From the NCBI GenBank assembly GCA_964399195.1, contig CAYNPY010000002.1:38253-102252 (forward strand): a stretch of 64,000 bases of DNA, read 5' to 3'. Source of the DNA: CAINDZ01 sp964399195. GTDB taxonomy: Bacteria; Krumholzibacteriota; Krumholzibacteriia; LZORAL124-64-63. The position numbers and the translations under genes were made by a program. Position 1 is the first letter of the stretch; the number at the start of each line of letters is the position of its first letter. This document shows positions 17,883-26,272 of this stretch, piece after piece. The notes below the pieces were generated by a model, which worked only from the letters and a program-made list of their open reading frames with translations, was not told where the DNA came from and did no database searches.

Positions 17883-18416
17883 CTAGCCGCCGTCCAGCAT
17901 CGGGTTGCCGTCGAAGCCGGCGAAGCCCTCGGGGTCGGCCAGGTAATCGTACGTGTTCTTCAGCAGCGCGTAATGGTTGCGCTCCTCGGCGGCCAGGTGG
18001 GCGAAGATGCCCTTGGCGCGCGGGCTGGTCACCTTGGCGGCGGCGCCGTCGTACAGCGCGAAGCCGCGCCGCTCGACCTCCATTGCGCCCTTGAGGATCT
18101 CGAGTTCCTCGGGCAGGTAGTCGTAAGGGTCGTGCGCGGCAGCCAACGCCGTGTCGAAGATGCGCCGCACGTCGACGATGTGGTCGTCGTCGACGTCAGG
18201 CAGCACGTCGAGGTTGCGCTCGCGCAGCAGGTCCTCGCGCATGCGCACCAGGTGCGCCTTGTGCCCGGCCTCGTCCTTGGCCAGCGAGTTGAACAGGTTG
18301 CGCTCGAACGTGGTCGGCGCCTTCTCGGCCCGGTTCTGGAAGAAAGCCATGCCCTCTTCCTCGAAGGCGATGGCCTTCTCCAGGATCTCCACGCACAGCC
18401 TCAGGTCGTCGCTCAT
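17883..18416 (-). CDS. Ferritin-like di-iron protein (rubrerythrin-type four-helix bundle)
   Basis: 177 aa. Two helix pairs each supply carboxylate/His ligands. These are AIAFEEEGMAFFQNRAE with AKDEAGHKAHLVRM, and GAMEVERRGFALYDGAAAKV with AAEERNHYALLKNTYDYL. This is the E-x(n)-E-x2-H pattern of the rubrerythrin/ferritin-like superfamily. There is no rubredoxin CxxC domain, so it is not a complete rubrerythrin. The likely role is peroxide or iron handling. The ATG at 18416 follows GGAGGAG. The frame is open further upstream, but that stretch lacks family similarity. Confidence 0.85.
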   Translation of the reverse strand: MSDDLRLCVEILEKAIAFEEEGMAFFQNRAEKAPTTFERNLFNSLAKDEAGHKAHLVRMREDLLRERNLDVLPDVDDDHIVDVRRIFDTALAAAHDPYDYLPEELEILKGAMEVERRGFALYDGAAAKVTSPRAKGIFAHLAAEERNHYALLKNTYDYLADPEGFAGFDGNPMLDGG

Positions 18417-18513
18417 GGGGCTCCTCCAGTCGTTCCCGGTCGTTGCGGTCCGGGCAATGGTAATCACGCGGGGTGCGAATGCCATGAAAAATCAGGCCCC
18501 CCGCAGCAACCTG

Positions 18514-18542
18514 TTGAAAAAAGGCCAGGGGCCTGCTAGGCT
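18514..18542 (+). promoter_or_regulatory. Promoter of citrate synthase gene
   Basis: TTGAAA (18514-18519), a 17-bp spacer and TAGGCT (18537-18542), preceded by TG to give an extended -10 (TGCTAGGCT). It implies a 5' leader of about 150 bases before the ATG at 18700. The promoter lies in the 283-bp divergent gap between the ferritin-like gene and citrate synthase. Confidence 0.55.
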
Positions 18543-18596
18543 GCCCTCCGGGTCGTTCCGCACTGTTACAAGTGCAATGAACTCCTGATTTTAGCG

Positions 18597-18636
18597 GACC
18601 CGGCGCAGGCGGCGGTCGAACGCCCGGCGCCGGGTC
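18597..18636 (+). promoter_or_regulatory. Leader hairpin before citrate synthase
   Basis: A perfect 10-bp stem GACCCGGCGC / GCGCCGGGTC encloses a 20-base loop that can fold again (GGCG/CGCC). It sits in the predicted 5' leader, 64 bases before the start codon and clear of the SD (AGGAGG). It has no U-tract, so it could stabilise the mRNA or modulate transcription; function is unknown. Confidence 0.35.
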
Positions 18637-18699
18637 GCCGAACGGTAATTCCAGCCTGCCGCCCGCCCCCACGACGGCGCGGTCCCACAGGAGGGCGTG

Positions 18700-19995
18700 A
18701 TGGCCAAGCTCCAGAATGCACTTGCCAAGAAGATCCCCGTCTGGCGCGACGAGATCAAGGAACTGAACAAGGTCCACGGCAACGTCAAGATCGACACCGT
18801 GAACATCGGCCAGGCGTACGGCGGCATGCGCGGGATCAAGTGCATGGTGTGCGACACCTCGGAAGTGCCGCCCGACAAGGGCCTGCTCATCCGCGGCATC
18901 CCGGTCGGCGAGCTGACCGACAAGACCGCCGAGGACACCTTCTACCTGCTGTGCACGGGCGAGCTGCCGTCGGCCGCCGACCGCAAGGCGCTGGTCGAGG
19001 AGTTCAACGCGCGCGCCAAGGTCCCGGCCTACGTGTGGAAGGTCCTGGAAGCGATGCCGAAGGACTCCCACCCGATGACCATGCTGGACACGGCCATCCT
19101 GTGCATGCAGCGGGAGAGCGAGTTCGCCAAGGCCTACCACGGGCTGGCCAAGGCGGACTACTGGAAGCCGACGCTCGAGGACAGCCTGAACATGCTGGCC
19201 CGCATCCCCGTGATCGCCGCGGGCATCTACCGCCTGCGTTTCAAGAAGGGCCCCCGCATCGCCCCCAAGAAGGGCCTGACGATGGCCCAGAACTACGCGC
19301 GCATGCTGGGCATCCCCGACAAGAGCGGCGAGTTCGCCGACTGCATGCGGCTGTACCTGGTGCTGCACAGCGACCACGAGGGCGGCAACGTCTCGGCGCA
19401 CGCCTGCCACGTCGTCGGCTCGGCGCTGAGCGACCCCTACTATGCCGTGTCGGCCGGCCTGAACGGCCTGGCTGGTCCGCTGCACGGTCTGGCCAACCAG
19501 GAGTGCCTGGACTGGGTGCTCGAGGTCATGAAGAAGTTCAAGGGCGTGCCGACCGACGAACAGCTCTACAAGTTCTCGTGGGACACGCTCAACAGCGGCC
19601 ACGTCATCCCCGGCTACGGCCACGCCGTGCTGCGCATCACCGACCCGCGCTTCACCGCGTTCCGCGACTTCGGCATGAAGCACTTCCCCGACGATCCGGT
19701 GATGTGCCTGGTCGACAAGATCTTCAACATCGTGCCGAAGGTGCTGGTCGAGCAGGGCAAGGCCAAGGATCCGTGGCCGAACGTGGACGCCGCCAGCGGC
19801 GCGCTGCTGTACCACTACGGCCTGCGCGAGTTCTCGTACTACACGGTGCTGTTCTCGGTCTCGCGCGCGATGGGCATGGCCGCGCAGCTCATCATCAACC
19901 GCGCGATGGGCACGCCCATCGAGCGGCCCAAGAGCGTGACCACCGAGTGGATGAAGAAGCAGGCGGCCGCCGCGGCCGCCGCGCCGACGGCCTGA
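18700..19995 (+). CDS. gltA: Citrate synthase, eukaryotic (mitochondrial-like) type
   Basis: 431 aa. It condenses oxaloacetate and acetyl-CoA in the TCA cycle. The catalytic triad regions are all present: HSDHEGGNVSAH (first His), IPGYGHAVLRITDPR (second His) and NVDAASGALLYHYGL (Asp). The overall sequence (GGMRGIKCMVCDTSEVPPDKGLLIRG, GLAGPLHGLANQECLDWV, SRAMGMAAQLI) matches the animal/plant Si-type enzyme rather than the E. coli hexameric type. Such enzymes occur in some FCB and deltaproteobacterial lineages. A GTG three bases earlier is possible, but AGGAGG spacing favours the ATG. It ends in an Ala-rich tail. Confidence 0.95.
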   Translation: MAKLQNALAKKIPVWRDEIKELNKVHGNVKIDTVNIGQAYGGMRGIKCMVCDTSEVPPDKGLLIRGIPVGELTDKTAEDTFYLLCTGELPSAADRKALVEEFNARAKVPAYVWKVLEAMPKDSHPMTMLDTAILCMQRESEFAKAYHGLAKADYWKPTLEDSLNMLARIPVIAAGIYRLRFKKGPRIAPKKGLTMAQNYARMLGIPDKSGEFADCMRLYLVLHSDHEGGNVSAHACHVVGSALSDPYYAVSAGLNGLAGPLHGLANQECLDWVLEVMKKFKGVPTDEQLYKFSWDTLNSGHVIPGYGHAVLRITDPRFTAFRDFGMKHFPDDPVMCLVDKIFNIVPKVLVEQGKAKDPWPNVDAASGALLYHYGLREFSYYTVLFSVSRAMGMAAQLIINRAMGTPIERPKSVTTEWMKKQAAAAAAAPTA

Positions 19996-20015
19996 CCGCC
20001 GGCGTCCGCCAGACG

Positions 20016-20064
20016 GACCGCCCGGGAGTCCCCGGCCTGACGGCCGGGCGAACCCCGGGCGGTC
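20016..20064 (+). terminator. Nested hairpin after citrate synthase
   Basis: The outer 11-bp perfect stem (20016-20026 with 20054-20064) encloses an inner 7-bp stem CCCGGCC-TGAC-GGCCGGG (20031-20048). It starts 21 bases after the citrate synthase stop. No T-run follows, so it is either a Rho-assisted terminator or an mRNA 3' stabiliser. Confidence 0.45.
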
Positions 20065-20124
20065 GCCTGTGTACCTGCGGGCGCCGCCGCGCGCGGGCGC
20101 CGTGAGCGAAGGGGGCGACGGGCG

Positions 20125-20328
20125 ATGAGGACATTCCTGAGGCGGCGCGGCCCCGCGATCCAGGTCGCGGTCGGCATCCTGGTCACCGCGCTGGCGGCAG
20201 CGGACATGGTCGGCCAACCGGCGCGCGCCGTCGGACTGTTGACGGTCAGCGCCGGCATGTTCGGCGCGGGATTGGGATTGGGCACGATCCTCGGGCGTCG
20301 CCGTGCGAGCGGCAGATCCAAGCCCTGA
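20125..20328 (+). CDS. Small membrane protein, unknown
   Basis: 67 aa. A basic N-terminus (MRTFLRRRG) is followed by a hydrophobic segment (about 12-32), a short linker with GQPARA, a second Gly-rich hydrophobic segment (36-57) and a basic tail RRRASGRSKP. It has two predicted membrane helices. An SD-like AAGGGGG lies 10 bases before the ATG. No family is recognised. Confidence 0.5.
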   Translation: MRTFLRRRGPAIQVAVGILVTALAAADMVGQPARAVGLLTVSAGMFGAGLGLGTILGRRRASGRSKP

Positions 20329-20381
20329 ACAACCGGTGTCCTGGCTGTTCCACGCGGAGTTCTGGACCGTATTCAAACAAA

Positions 20382-20412
20382 CGCTTGACTTATGCAAGCG
20401 CTCGATTATATT
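20382..20412 (+). promoter_or_regulatory. Promoter with overlapping operator for the TetR/ABC-2 operon
   Basis: TTGACT (20385-20390), a 16-bp spacer, then TATATT (20407-20412). A perfect inverted repeat CGCTTG-ACTTATG-CAAGCG (20382-20400) covers the -35 element. This is the expected position for autorepression by the TetR-family gene that begins 40 bp downstream. The site stands out as AT-rich in a GC-rich surround. Confidence 0.65.
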
Positions 20413-20439
20413 CAAGTCACCACCACAGGAGAGCCGATC

Positions 20440-21177
20440 GTGACCGAGCAGCCCCCCCGCTACCCCTCGACGCCGACATCCGCCGCCGAGCGCCTTCGCG
20501 CACTGCTGCTGCAGGCGCCCGTCGGGATGGCGCCGCCGCCGCCGGATTCGCCGCCCGGCCGCATGTTGGCCGCCACCCGCGCGCTGTTCGCCGAGGGCGG
20601 GTTCGCGGGCGTCACGGTGCGCGCCGTGGCGGCCCAGGCCGGCGCCAACGTGGCGATGGTCAACTACTACTTCGGGACCAAGGAGCGGCTCGTGGACGCC
20701 GTCCTGCTGCAGGAGATCCAGCTTCTGCTGCACGACGTCGTGACAGGGATCGACAACGAGGCCCCGCCCGCTCAGGTGCTGGCCGAGTTTCCCCTGCGCA
20801 TCCTCGCCTCGCTGCGCCAGGACTCCCAGCGGCTGCGGCTGATGCGCCTGGCTGTGTCGACCGAGCCGGAGCGCCTCCGCAGGCTCATCCGCTCGCTGGG
20901 CCCGGCCGGGATGCTCGGCGTCAGCCGCGTGCTGGCCGAACTGGTCGCCGAGGCGCAGGCGGACGGGGAGCTGCCGTCGATACCGGCTCGCTCGGTGCTC
21001 CTGTTCCTGGTGGCCAACGCCTATGGCCTGGTGTTCATGGAGCCGATCGCGCGCGAGGTCGTCGGGTTCGCGCTGGACGACGAGGCGCAATGGCAGGAGC
21101 ACCGCGGTTGCCTGGCGCAATTGCTGCGCTCGGGATTGCTCGGTGCTGCCGGCTCCGGGGAGGACACATATGCGTGA
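20440..21177 (+). CDS. TetR-family repressor (CecR/YbiH-like)
   Basis: 245 aa. The N-terminal helix-turn-helix is MLAATRALFAEGGFAGVTVRAVAAQAGANVAMVNYYFGTKERLVDAV (about 43-90), preceded by a flexible Pro-rich arm. The C-terminal ligand domain is all-helical. GTG at 20440 follows ACAGGAGAG; an upstream ATG in frame at 20392 would lie inside the promoter and is rejected. The gene leads a TolC/HlyD/ABC/ABC/ABC-2/ABC-2 operon, the same composition as E. coli cecR-ybhGFSR, so it probably represses this exporter until a drug or lipophilic inducer binds. Confidence 0.88.
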   Translation: MTEQPPRYPSTPTSAAERLRALLLQAPVGMAPPPPDSPPGRMLAATRALFAEGGFAGVTVRAVAAQAGANVAMVNYYFGTKERLVDAVLLQEIQLLLHDVVTGIDNEAPPAQVLAEFPLRILASLRQDSQRLRLMRLAVSTEPERLRRLIRSLGPAGMLGVSRVLAELVAEAQADGELPSIPARSVLLFLVANAYGLVFMEPIAREVVGFALDDEAQWQEHRGCLAQLLRSGLLGAAGSGEDTYA

Positions 21178-22531
21178 AGCGATGCGGCAAGGCGAGCGGC
21201 GATCCCCGCCCGGTCTGTTCCTGGCGGCGGCACTGGCGATCCTGGGGCCGGCGTTGGCGGCGGCAGGCGCGAATGCGGGCGCGCCGACGACCGGGGACAC
21301 GCTGCGCCTCGATCTTGCGGCCTGTCTGGCGCAAGCGCGGGTGGCGTCGCCCTGGCTCGCCGCGGCCGCCGCGGGCAGCGACGAAGCGGCGGCCCTCGCG
21401 GCCGAGGCCGCCGCCCGGCGCCGGCCGGTGCTGGGGCTGGCCGGCGCCTACCAATACGCGACGGAGCACATGAAGCGCGAACTGCAGCTCGGTCCCGGGC
21501 TGCCGTCCGGAACGCTCGAGTTCGGCGACGGCCATGCGGCCGATCTGAACCTCGGGCTGGCCGTCCCCCTGTACACGGGGGGCGAGCTGGCGCGGGCGGC
21601 CGCCGCTGCCGGCGCCGGCGAGGCCGCCGCGCGCGCACGCGAGCAGGCCGCGCGCCTGGACCTGGACCGCGGCGTCCGGCAGGCCCACAGCGGCGCGCTG
21701 GGGCGCAGGGCGCAGGTCGAGGCATCGCGCCTGGCCGTCGCCCGCCTGGCGCGCCACCTCGGGTCCGTGGCCGGCGCCCGCGACGCCGGTGCGGCAACCG
21801 ACGAGGCTTGCGTCCGCGCCGAGGCGCGCCTGCTGGCGGCGCGCCAGCGGCTGGCCGTCGCCGAGGCCGCGCTCGACTCCGCGCAGCTGGCGCTGGGGAA
21901 ACTGGTCGGGCGGGCGGGCTCGGCGGTGCTGCCGCTGGGCGACGTGGGCCGGTCGCTGCTGCCGGACGCCCCCGGCGCGCTGGCCGCCGCGGCGGACCGG
22001 GCGGACCTGACCGCCCTGGAGCACGAGGCCGGACGCCAGCGCGAGCTGGCCGCGGCCGCGCGCGGTCGGCTGCGGCCGCGGGTGCTCGCGGACGTGCGCG
22101 CCCATTACGGCCGGCCCGGCGTGGATGCCCTGGCCAACGAGTGGATGGCATACGGAACCGCCGGCGTGAGCGTCGACTGGCCGCTGTGGGACTCGGGGGC
22201 GCGGGGGCAACGCGCCCGGCAGGCGGAGGCGCGCGCCGCGCTGATCGAGGCGCAGCGCCGTGACCTGGCCGAGGCCGTCGCCACCGCGGCCGCCACGGCC
22301 CGCGCCAACCTTGCGGCAGCGGTGACGGCCGAGTCGCAGGCGACCGCGCGCGTCGCGCTGCAGGAGCGCCTTCTGGCGATGGTCGAGGGCCGGCAGGCGC
22401 AGGCCGCGGCCACCGGGACCGAGTACCTCGACGCCCAGGACGACCTGGCGCAGGCGGAGATCGAACTGGCGCTGGCGCGCACGCGCGTGCGGCTGGCGGA
22501 AGCGGCCCTGCTGTGGGCCCTGGGGCTGTAG
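21170..22531 (+). CDS. TolC-family outer-membrane efflux protein
   Basis: 453 aa. After a signal peptide (GLFLAAALAILGPALAAAGANA) it has the two-repeat TolC pattern: LDLAACLAQARVASPWLAAAAA, long Ala-rich helices, and the beta segments LNLGLAVPLYTGGELARA and YGTAGVSVDWPLWDSGARGQRARQA. The helices are unusually Ala-rich. Its start overlaps the TetR stop by 8 bp and follows GGGGAGGA. It supplies the outer-membrane channel for the ABC-2 exporter encoded downstream. Confidence 0.85.
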   Translation: MREAMRQGERRSPPGLFLAAALAILGPALAAAGANAGAPTTGDTLRLDLAACLAQARVASPWLAAAAAGSDEAAALAAEAAARRRPVLGLAGAYQYATEHMKRELQLGPGLPSGTLEFGDGHAADLNLGLAVPLYTGGELARAAAAAGAGEAAARAREQAARLDLDRGVRQAHSGALGRRAQVEASRLAVARLARHLGSVAGARDAGAATDEACVRAEARLLAARQRLAVAEAALDSAQLALGKLVGRAGSAVLPLGDVGRSLLPDAPGALAAAADRADLTALEHEAGRQRELAAAARGRLRPRVLADVRAHYGRPGVDALANEWMAYGTAGVSVDWPLWDSGARGQRARQAEARAALIEAQRRDLAEAVATAAATARANLAAAVTAESQATARVALQERLLAMVEGRQAQAAATGTEYLDAQDDLAQAEIELALARTRVRLAEAALLWALGL

Positions 22532-22578
22532 CGGGGGACCGCGGCGAAGGCCGGCCCGCGCAAGCGGAAGGAAGGACG

Positions 22579-23481
22579 ATGAAGCGAGTCCATGCACACC
22601 GCCGGACCCTGGCCCTGGCGGCGGTCGCCGCCGGCGCCGCGGCGCTGGGCGGCTGCCGCGGCGGCGCTCCCGCCCCGCCGGCCGGCACCTTCGAGGCCAC
22701 GATCGTCGAGGTGGCGCCGGTGCTCGGCGGACGCGCGCTGGCGGTCGGCGCGCGAGAAGGCGAGCGCGTCGCCGCCGGCGACACGCTGATCGTCCTGGAC
22801 ACCTCGCTGGTCGCGCTGCAGCGGGCGCAGGCGGCGGCCGGCGGCGCCGCGCTGCTGGCCCAGCGCGCGGTCGCCGACGCCGACCTCGCCCAGGCGCGGC
22901 GGCAGCTCGCCCTGCTCGAGACCACCTACGCCCGCACCAGCACGTTGCGCGACCAGGGCACGGCGACCGCTCAGCAGGTCGACGAGCTGGCCGCCCAGCG
23001 GGACGTGGCGCGCGCGGCGATCGACGCCGCCCGCGGTCGCCGTGCGGCGCTGGACGCCGAGCTGGCCCACCTGGACGCGAGCCTGGCGGTGTTCGACCGC
23101 CAGCTGCAGGACAGCGTCGTGCTGGCGCCGATCGGCGGCACGGTGCTGACGCGGTCGCTGGAGCCGGGCGAGGTCGCGGCTCCCGGCCGCCCGGCGCTGC
23201 GCCTGGCCGACCTGTCGACGCTCGAGCTGCGGGTGTTCCTGGAGGCCGGCGAGCTCGATCGCGTGCGCGCGGGCCAGCAGCTGCCCGTGCGCGTCGACGC
23301 GCTGCCGGACGTTCCGCTGACGGGCACCGTCGCCTGGGTCGCCGACGAGGCCGAGTTCACGCCCAAGAACGCGCAGACCCGTCACGCGCGCGCCCAGCTG
23401 GTCTACGCGGTGAAGCTGAGGGTGCCCAATCCCGACGGCGCGCTCCACATCGGCATGCCGGCCGAGATCGACCTCCCGTGA
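22579..23481 (+). CDS. HlyD/YbhG-like periplasmic adaptor, lipoprotein
   Basis: 300 aa. The lipobox GAAALGGC puts the lipid-modified Cys near residue 25. A split lipoyl domain (ALAVGAREGERVAAGDTLIVLDTSLV and LAPIGGTVLTRSLEPGEVAAPGRPALRLADL) flanks an alpha-hairpin of roughly 110 residues with LLETTYARTSTLRDQGTATAQQVDELAAQRD. This is the YbhG/HlyD arrangement. Its stop overlaps the first ATPase start by 4 bp (GTGA). It connects the ABC-2 permeases with the TolC-like channel. Confidence 0.88.
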   Translation: MKRVHAHRRTLALAAVAAGAAALGGCRGGAPAPPAGTFEATIVEVAPVLGGRALAVGAREGERVAAGDTLIVLDTSLVALQRAQAAAGGAALLAQRAVADADLAQARRQLALLETTYARTSTLRDQGTATAQQVDELAAQRDVARAAIDAARGRRAALDAELAHLDASLAVFDRQLQDSVVLAPIGGTVLTRSLEPGEVAAPGRPALRLADLSTLELRVFLEAGELDRVRAGQQLPVRVDALPDVPLTGTVAWVADEAEFTPKNAQTRHARAQLVYAVKLRVPNPDGALHIGMPAEIDLP

Positions 23482-24437
23482 ACGCGGGCGGCGGCAACGG
23501 CGACCGGCCCGAGGGCGCCATCGTCCTGGAGGACCTGCACAAGGCCTTCGGCGCCAGGCCGGCGGTGCGGGGACTGTCGCTGACGGTCCCGCGCGGCGGC
23601 ATCTGCGGGCTGATCGGCCCGGACGGCGCCGGCAAGACCACCGCCATGCGCGTGCTCTGCGGCCTGCTGGCGCCCGACCGCGGCCGCGCGCGGGTGCTGG
23701 GCCGCGACTGCGCAACGGACGCTCGCGAGGTCAAGCGGCATCTCGGCTACATGCCGCAGCGCTTCGGCCTCTATCCCGACCTGACCGTCGGCGAGAACCT
23801 CCGCTTCTTCGCCGATCTGTACGCGGTGCCGCCGGCCGAGCGCGCCGCGAAGGAGCGTGAGCTGATGGCGTTCAGCCGCCTCGAGCCGTTCCGCGGCCGG
23901 CGGGCGGGCCGGCTGTCGGGCGGCATGAAGCAGAAGCTCGCGCTCAGCTGCACACTGATCCACACGCCGTCCGTCCTGATCCTCGACGAGCCGACCACCG
24001 GCGTCGACCCGGTCAGCCGGCGCGAGTTCTGGCGGATCCTGCGCCGGCTCGCCGGGGACGGTCTCGCGCTCCTGGTCAGCACGCCCTACATGGACGAGGC
24101 CGCTCTCTGCGACGAGATCGTGCTGATGCACGGCGGCGCGGCGATCAGCCGCGGGACGCCGGCCGCCGTCGCCGCTTCCTTTCCGCGTCGGCTGCTGGCG
24201 CTGACGGCGCCCGACCTGGCCGCCGCGGGCGAGCGGCTGCGCCGGGCCGGCATCGCCGGGCTTGAGGTCAGGCGCTTCGGCGACCGGCTCCATCTGGTCC
24301 ACGATGACCGGGCGCAGGCCGCCGCCGCGGCCGCCGCGCTCGAGGGAACGGGCGCCGCCCTGGTTCCCGCCGCCGCCGGCATCGAGGACGTCTTCGTCGA
24401 GATGATGGCCCGCGCCGGAGCGGAGGGCGGCGCGTGA
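23478..24437 (+). CDS. ABC exporter ATPase 1 (YbhF N-half-like)
   Basis: 319 aa. Walker A is GPDGAGKTTA (47-56), the signature LSGGMKQKL, and Walker B VLILDEPTTGVDP. The switch (H-loop) position reads STPYMDEA with Pro203 instead of His. The C-terminal extension (after about 225) resembles the domain after the ATPase in drug/lipid ABC-2 exporters. E. coli YbhF fuses two such halves; here they are separate genes overlapping by 4 bp. Start is GTG. Confidence 0.9.
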   Translation: MNAGGGNGDRPEGAIVLEDLHKAFGARPAVRGLSLTVPRGGICGLIGPDGAGKTTAMRVLCGLLAPDRGRARVLGRDCATDAREVKRHLGYMPQRFGLYPDLTVGENLRFFADLYAVPPAERAAKERELMAFSRLEPFRGRRAGRLSGGMKQKLALSCTLIHTPSVLILDEPTTGVDPVSRREFWRILRRLAGDGLALLVSTPYMDEAALCDEIVLMHGGAAISRGTPAAVAASFPRRLLALTAPDLAAAGERLRRAGIAGLEVRRFGDRLHLVHDDRAQAAAAAAALEGTGAALVPAAAGIEDVFVEMMARAGAEGGA

Positions 24438-25168
24438 GCGGCGCGGCGCAGCCGGCCGTCCTGGCCCGCGGCCTGACGCGCCGCTTCGGCGACTTCACGG
24501 CCGTCGACGCGCTCGACCTCGAGGTCATGCCCGGCGAGATCTTCGGGTTCCTGGGCGCCAACGGCGCCGGCAAGACGACCGCGATCCGCATGCTCTGCGG
24601 ACTGCTGCCGCCGTCCGGAGGCGAGGCGACGGTGGCCGGCGTGCCGGTGGGGCGCCACGCGCGCGAGCTGAAGCGGCGGATCGGCTACATGAGCCAGCGC
24701 TTCTCCCTCTACGACGACCTGACCGTCGCCGAGAACGTCGAGTTCTTCGGCGGCATCTACGGCCTGCACGGCGAGGACCTGCGCGCGCGCCGCGAGGAAC
24801 TGCTGCCGCGGCTTGATCTCGGCGGCCTTGAACCCCGCCTGACCGGCTCGCTGCCTCTGGGCTACAAGCAGCGCCTGGCGCTCGGCTGCGCGCTCCTGCA
24901 CCGGCCGCGGGTCCTGTTCCTGGACGAGCCGACCGGCGGCGTCGACCCCGTCGCCCGGCGGCGGTTCTGGGACCTCATCTACGGGCAGGCCGCCGAAGGC
25001 GTCACGGTTTTCGTCACGACGCACTACATGGACGAGGCCGAGTACTGCGGCCGCGTCTCGATCATGGTCCAGGGGCGCCTGGCGGCGCTCGACACGCCCG
25101 GCGGGCTGAAGGCGGCCACGGGCGGGCGCGACATGCAGGACGTCTTCCTCAGGCTGGTGGACGCATGA
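24434..25168 (+). CDS. ABC exporter ATPase 2 (YbhF C-half-like)
   Basis: 244 aa. Walker A is GANGAGKTTA, Walker B VLFLDEPTGGVDP and the H-loop TTHYMDEAEYC with the normal His197. The signature is atypical: SLPLGYKQRL instead of LSGGQ. Paired with ATPase 1, one composite site keeps a canonical signature and His, and the other has neither, so the heterodimer is expected to be asymmetric. The GTG start overlaps the preceding stop. Confidence 0.9.
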   Translation: MSGAAQPAVLARGLTRRFGDFTAVDALDLEVMPGEIFGFLGANGAGKTTAIRMLCGLLPPSGGEATVAGVPVGRHARELKRRIGYMSQRFSLYDDLTVAENVEFFGGIYGLHGEDLRARREELLPRLDLGGLEPRLTGSLPLGYKQRLALGCALLHRPRVLFLDEPTGGVDPVARRRFWDLIYGQAAEGVTVFVTTHYMDEAEYCGRVSIMVQGRLAALDTPGGLKAATGGRDMQDVFLRLVDA

Positions 25169-26268
25169 AGCGCGTGCTGGCCCTGGCGGCGAAGGAGCTG
25201 CTGCACATCGTGCGCGACGGGCGCAGCCTGGCCGTGGCGGTGGCGATGCCCGTGGCGATGGTGCTGCTCTACGGAGCGGTCATCGACATGGAGATGCGCG
25301 ACCTCCCGGTGGCCGTCGTCGACCACGACCGCAGCGACCGCAGCCGCGCCTTCGCCCGCGAGCTGGAGTCGGGTGGATTCATCGACGCCGTGGCGTTCCT
25401 GGAGCAGCCGGCGCAGGTCGAACCCGGATTCCGCCGGGGCCGCTGGCTGGCGGCGCTGGTCATTCCGCGCGGCTACGCCGAGTCCGTCGCGCGCGGCGAG
25501 CCGGCCCTCGTCCAGGTGCTCGTCGACGGCTCGGACGCCGCGACGGCCGCGCTGGCGGCGAACTACCTGCAGGCCGTCGTGCAGCGACAAGCCGCGTCCC
25601 TGGGCCGCGAAGCCGCCGCCCCCCCGCCCGCCTTCACGATCCGCCAACGCGCCTGGTTCAACCCGGAGCTGCGCAGCGCCCACTTCGTCGTGCCCGGCCT
25701 GGTCGCCCTGGTGCTGATGATGATCTGCGCCATCCTGACCAGCATCGCCATCACGCGCGAGAAGGAAACCGGCACCCTCGAGCAGATCCTGACCACGCCC
25801 ATTCGCCCGGCGCAGGTGATCGCGGGCAAGGTGCTGCCCTACATCGCGCTGGGCGCCGTGGATGCCGCGCTCATCCTCGCCATCGGGCGCCTCGTCTTCG
25901 ACGTGCCGATGAACGGGTCCTGGCTGGCGGTCGCCGCCTACTGCCTGCTGTTCGTGGTGATCGCGCTGGGAGTGGGCCTGCTCATCTCCGCGAAGGCGCG
26001 CACCCTGCGCGTGGCGATGATGGCCGCGGTCACGGCCACGATGCTGCCGACGATGATCCTGTCGGGCTTCCTCTACCCCGTCTCCAGCATGCCGGCGCCC
26101 CTCCAGGTCCTGTGCAACCTGCTTCCGGCGACGCATTTCCTGGAGGTGCTGCGCGGAATCATGCTGCGCGGCGAGAACTGGCACCCGCAGCAGACCGCGA
26201 TCCTGGCCGCCCAGGCCGCGCTGCTGCTGACCGCCGCGACGCGCAGCTTCCGGCTGCGGCTGGAGTGA
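25165..26268 (+). CDS. ABC-2 permease 1 (YbhS-like)
   Basis: 367 aa. TM1 is SLAVAVAMPVAMVLLYGAVI. A large periplasmic loop of about 130 residues follows (LPVAVVDHDRSDRSRAFARELESG), then five helices in the C-terminal half, with the conserved ABC-2 coupling element TREKETGTLEQILTTPIRPAQVIAGKVLPY. The start overlaps the ATPase stop (ATGA). It forms the heterodimeric pore with the next gene product. Confidence 0.9.
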   Translation: MKRVLALAAKELLHIVRDGRSLAVAVAMPVAMVLLYGAVIDMEMRDLPVAVVDHDRSDRSRAFARELESGGFIDAVAFLEQPAQVEPGFRRGRWLAALVIPRGYAESVARGEPALVQVLVDGSDAATAALAANYLQAVVQRQAASLGREAAAPPPAFTIRQRAWFNPELRSAHFVVPGLVALVLMMICAILTSIAITREKETGTLEQILTTPIRPAQVIAGKVLPYIALGAVDAALILAIGRLVFDVPMNGSWLAVAAYCLLFVVIALGVGLLISAKARTLRVAMMAAVTATMLPTMILSGFLYPVSSMPAPLQVLCNLLPATHFLEVLRGIMLRGENWHPQQTAILAAQAALLLTAATRSFRLRLE

Positions 26269-26272
26269 TCCG

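Noticed and set aside
20392..20439. In-frame ATG at 20392 as the TetR start
   Set aside because: It lies between the -35 and -10 elements of the promoter and has no SD; GTG at 20440 has ACAGGAGAG.
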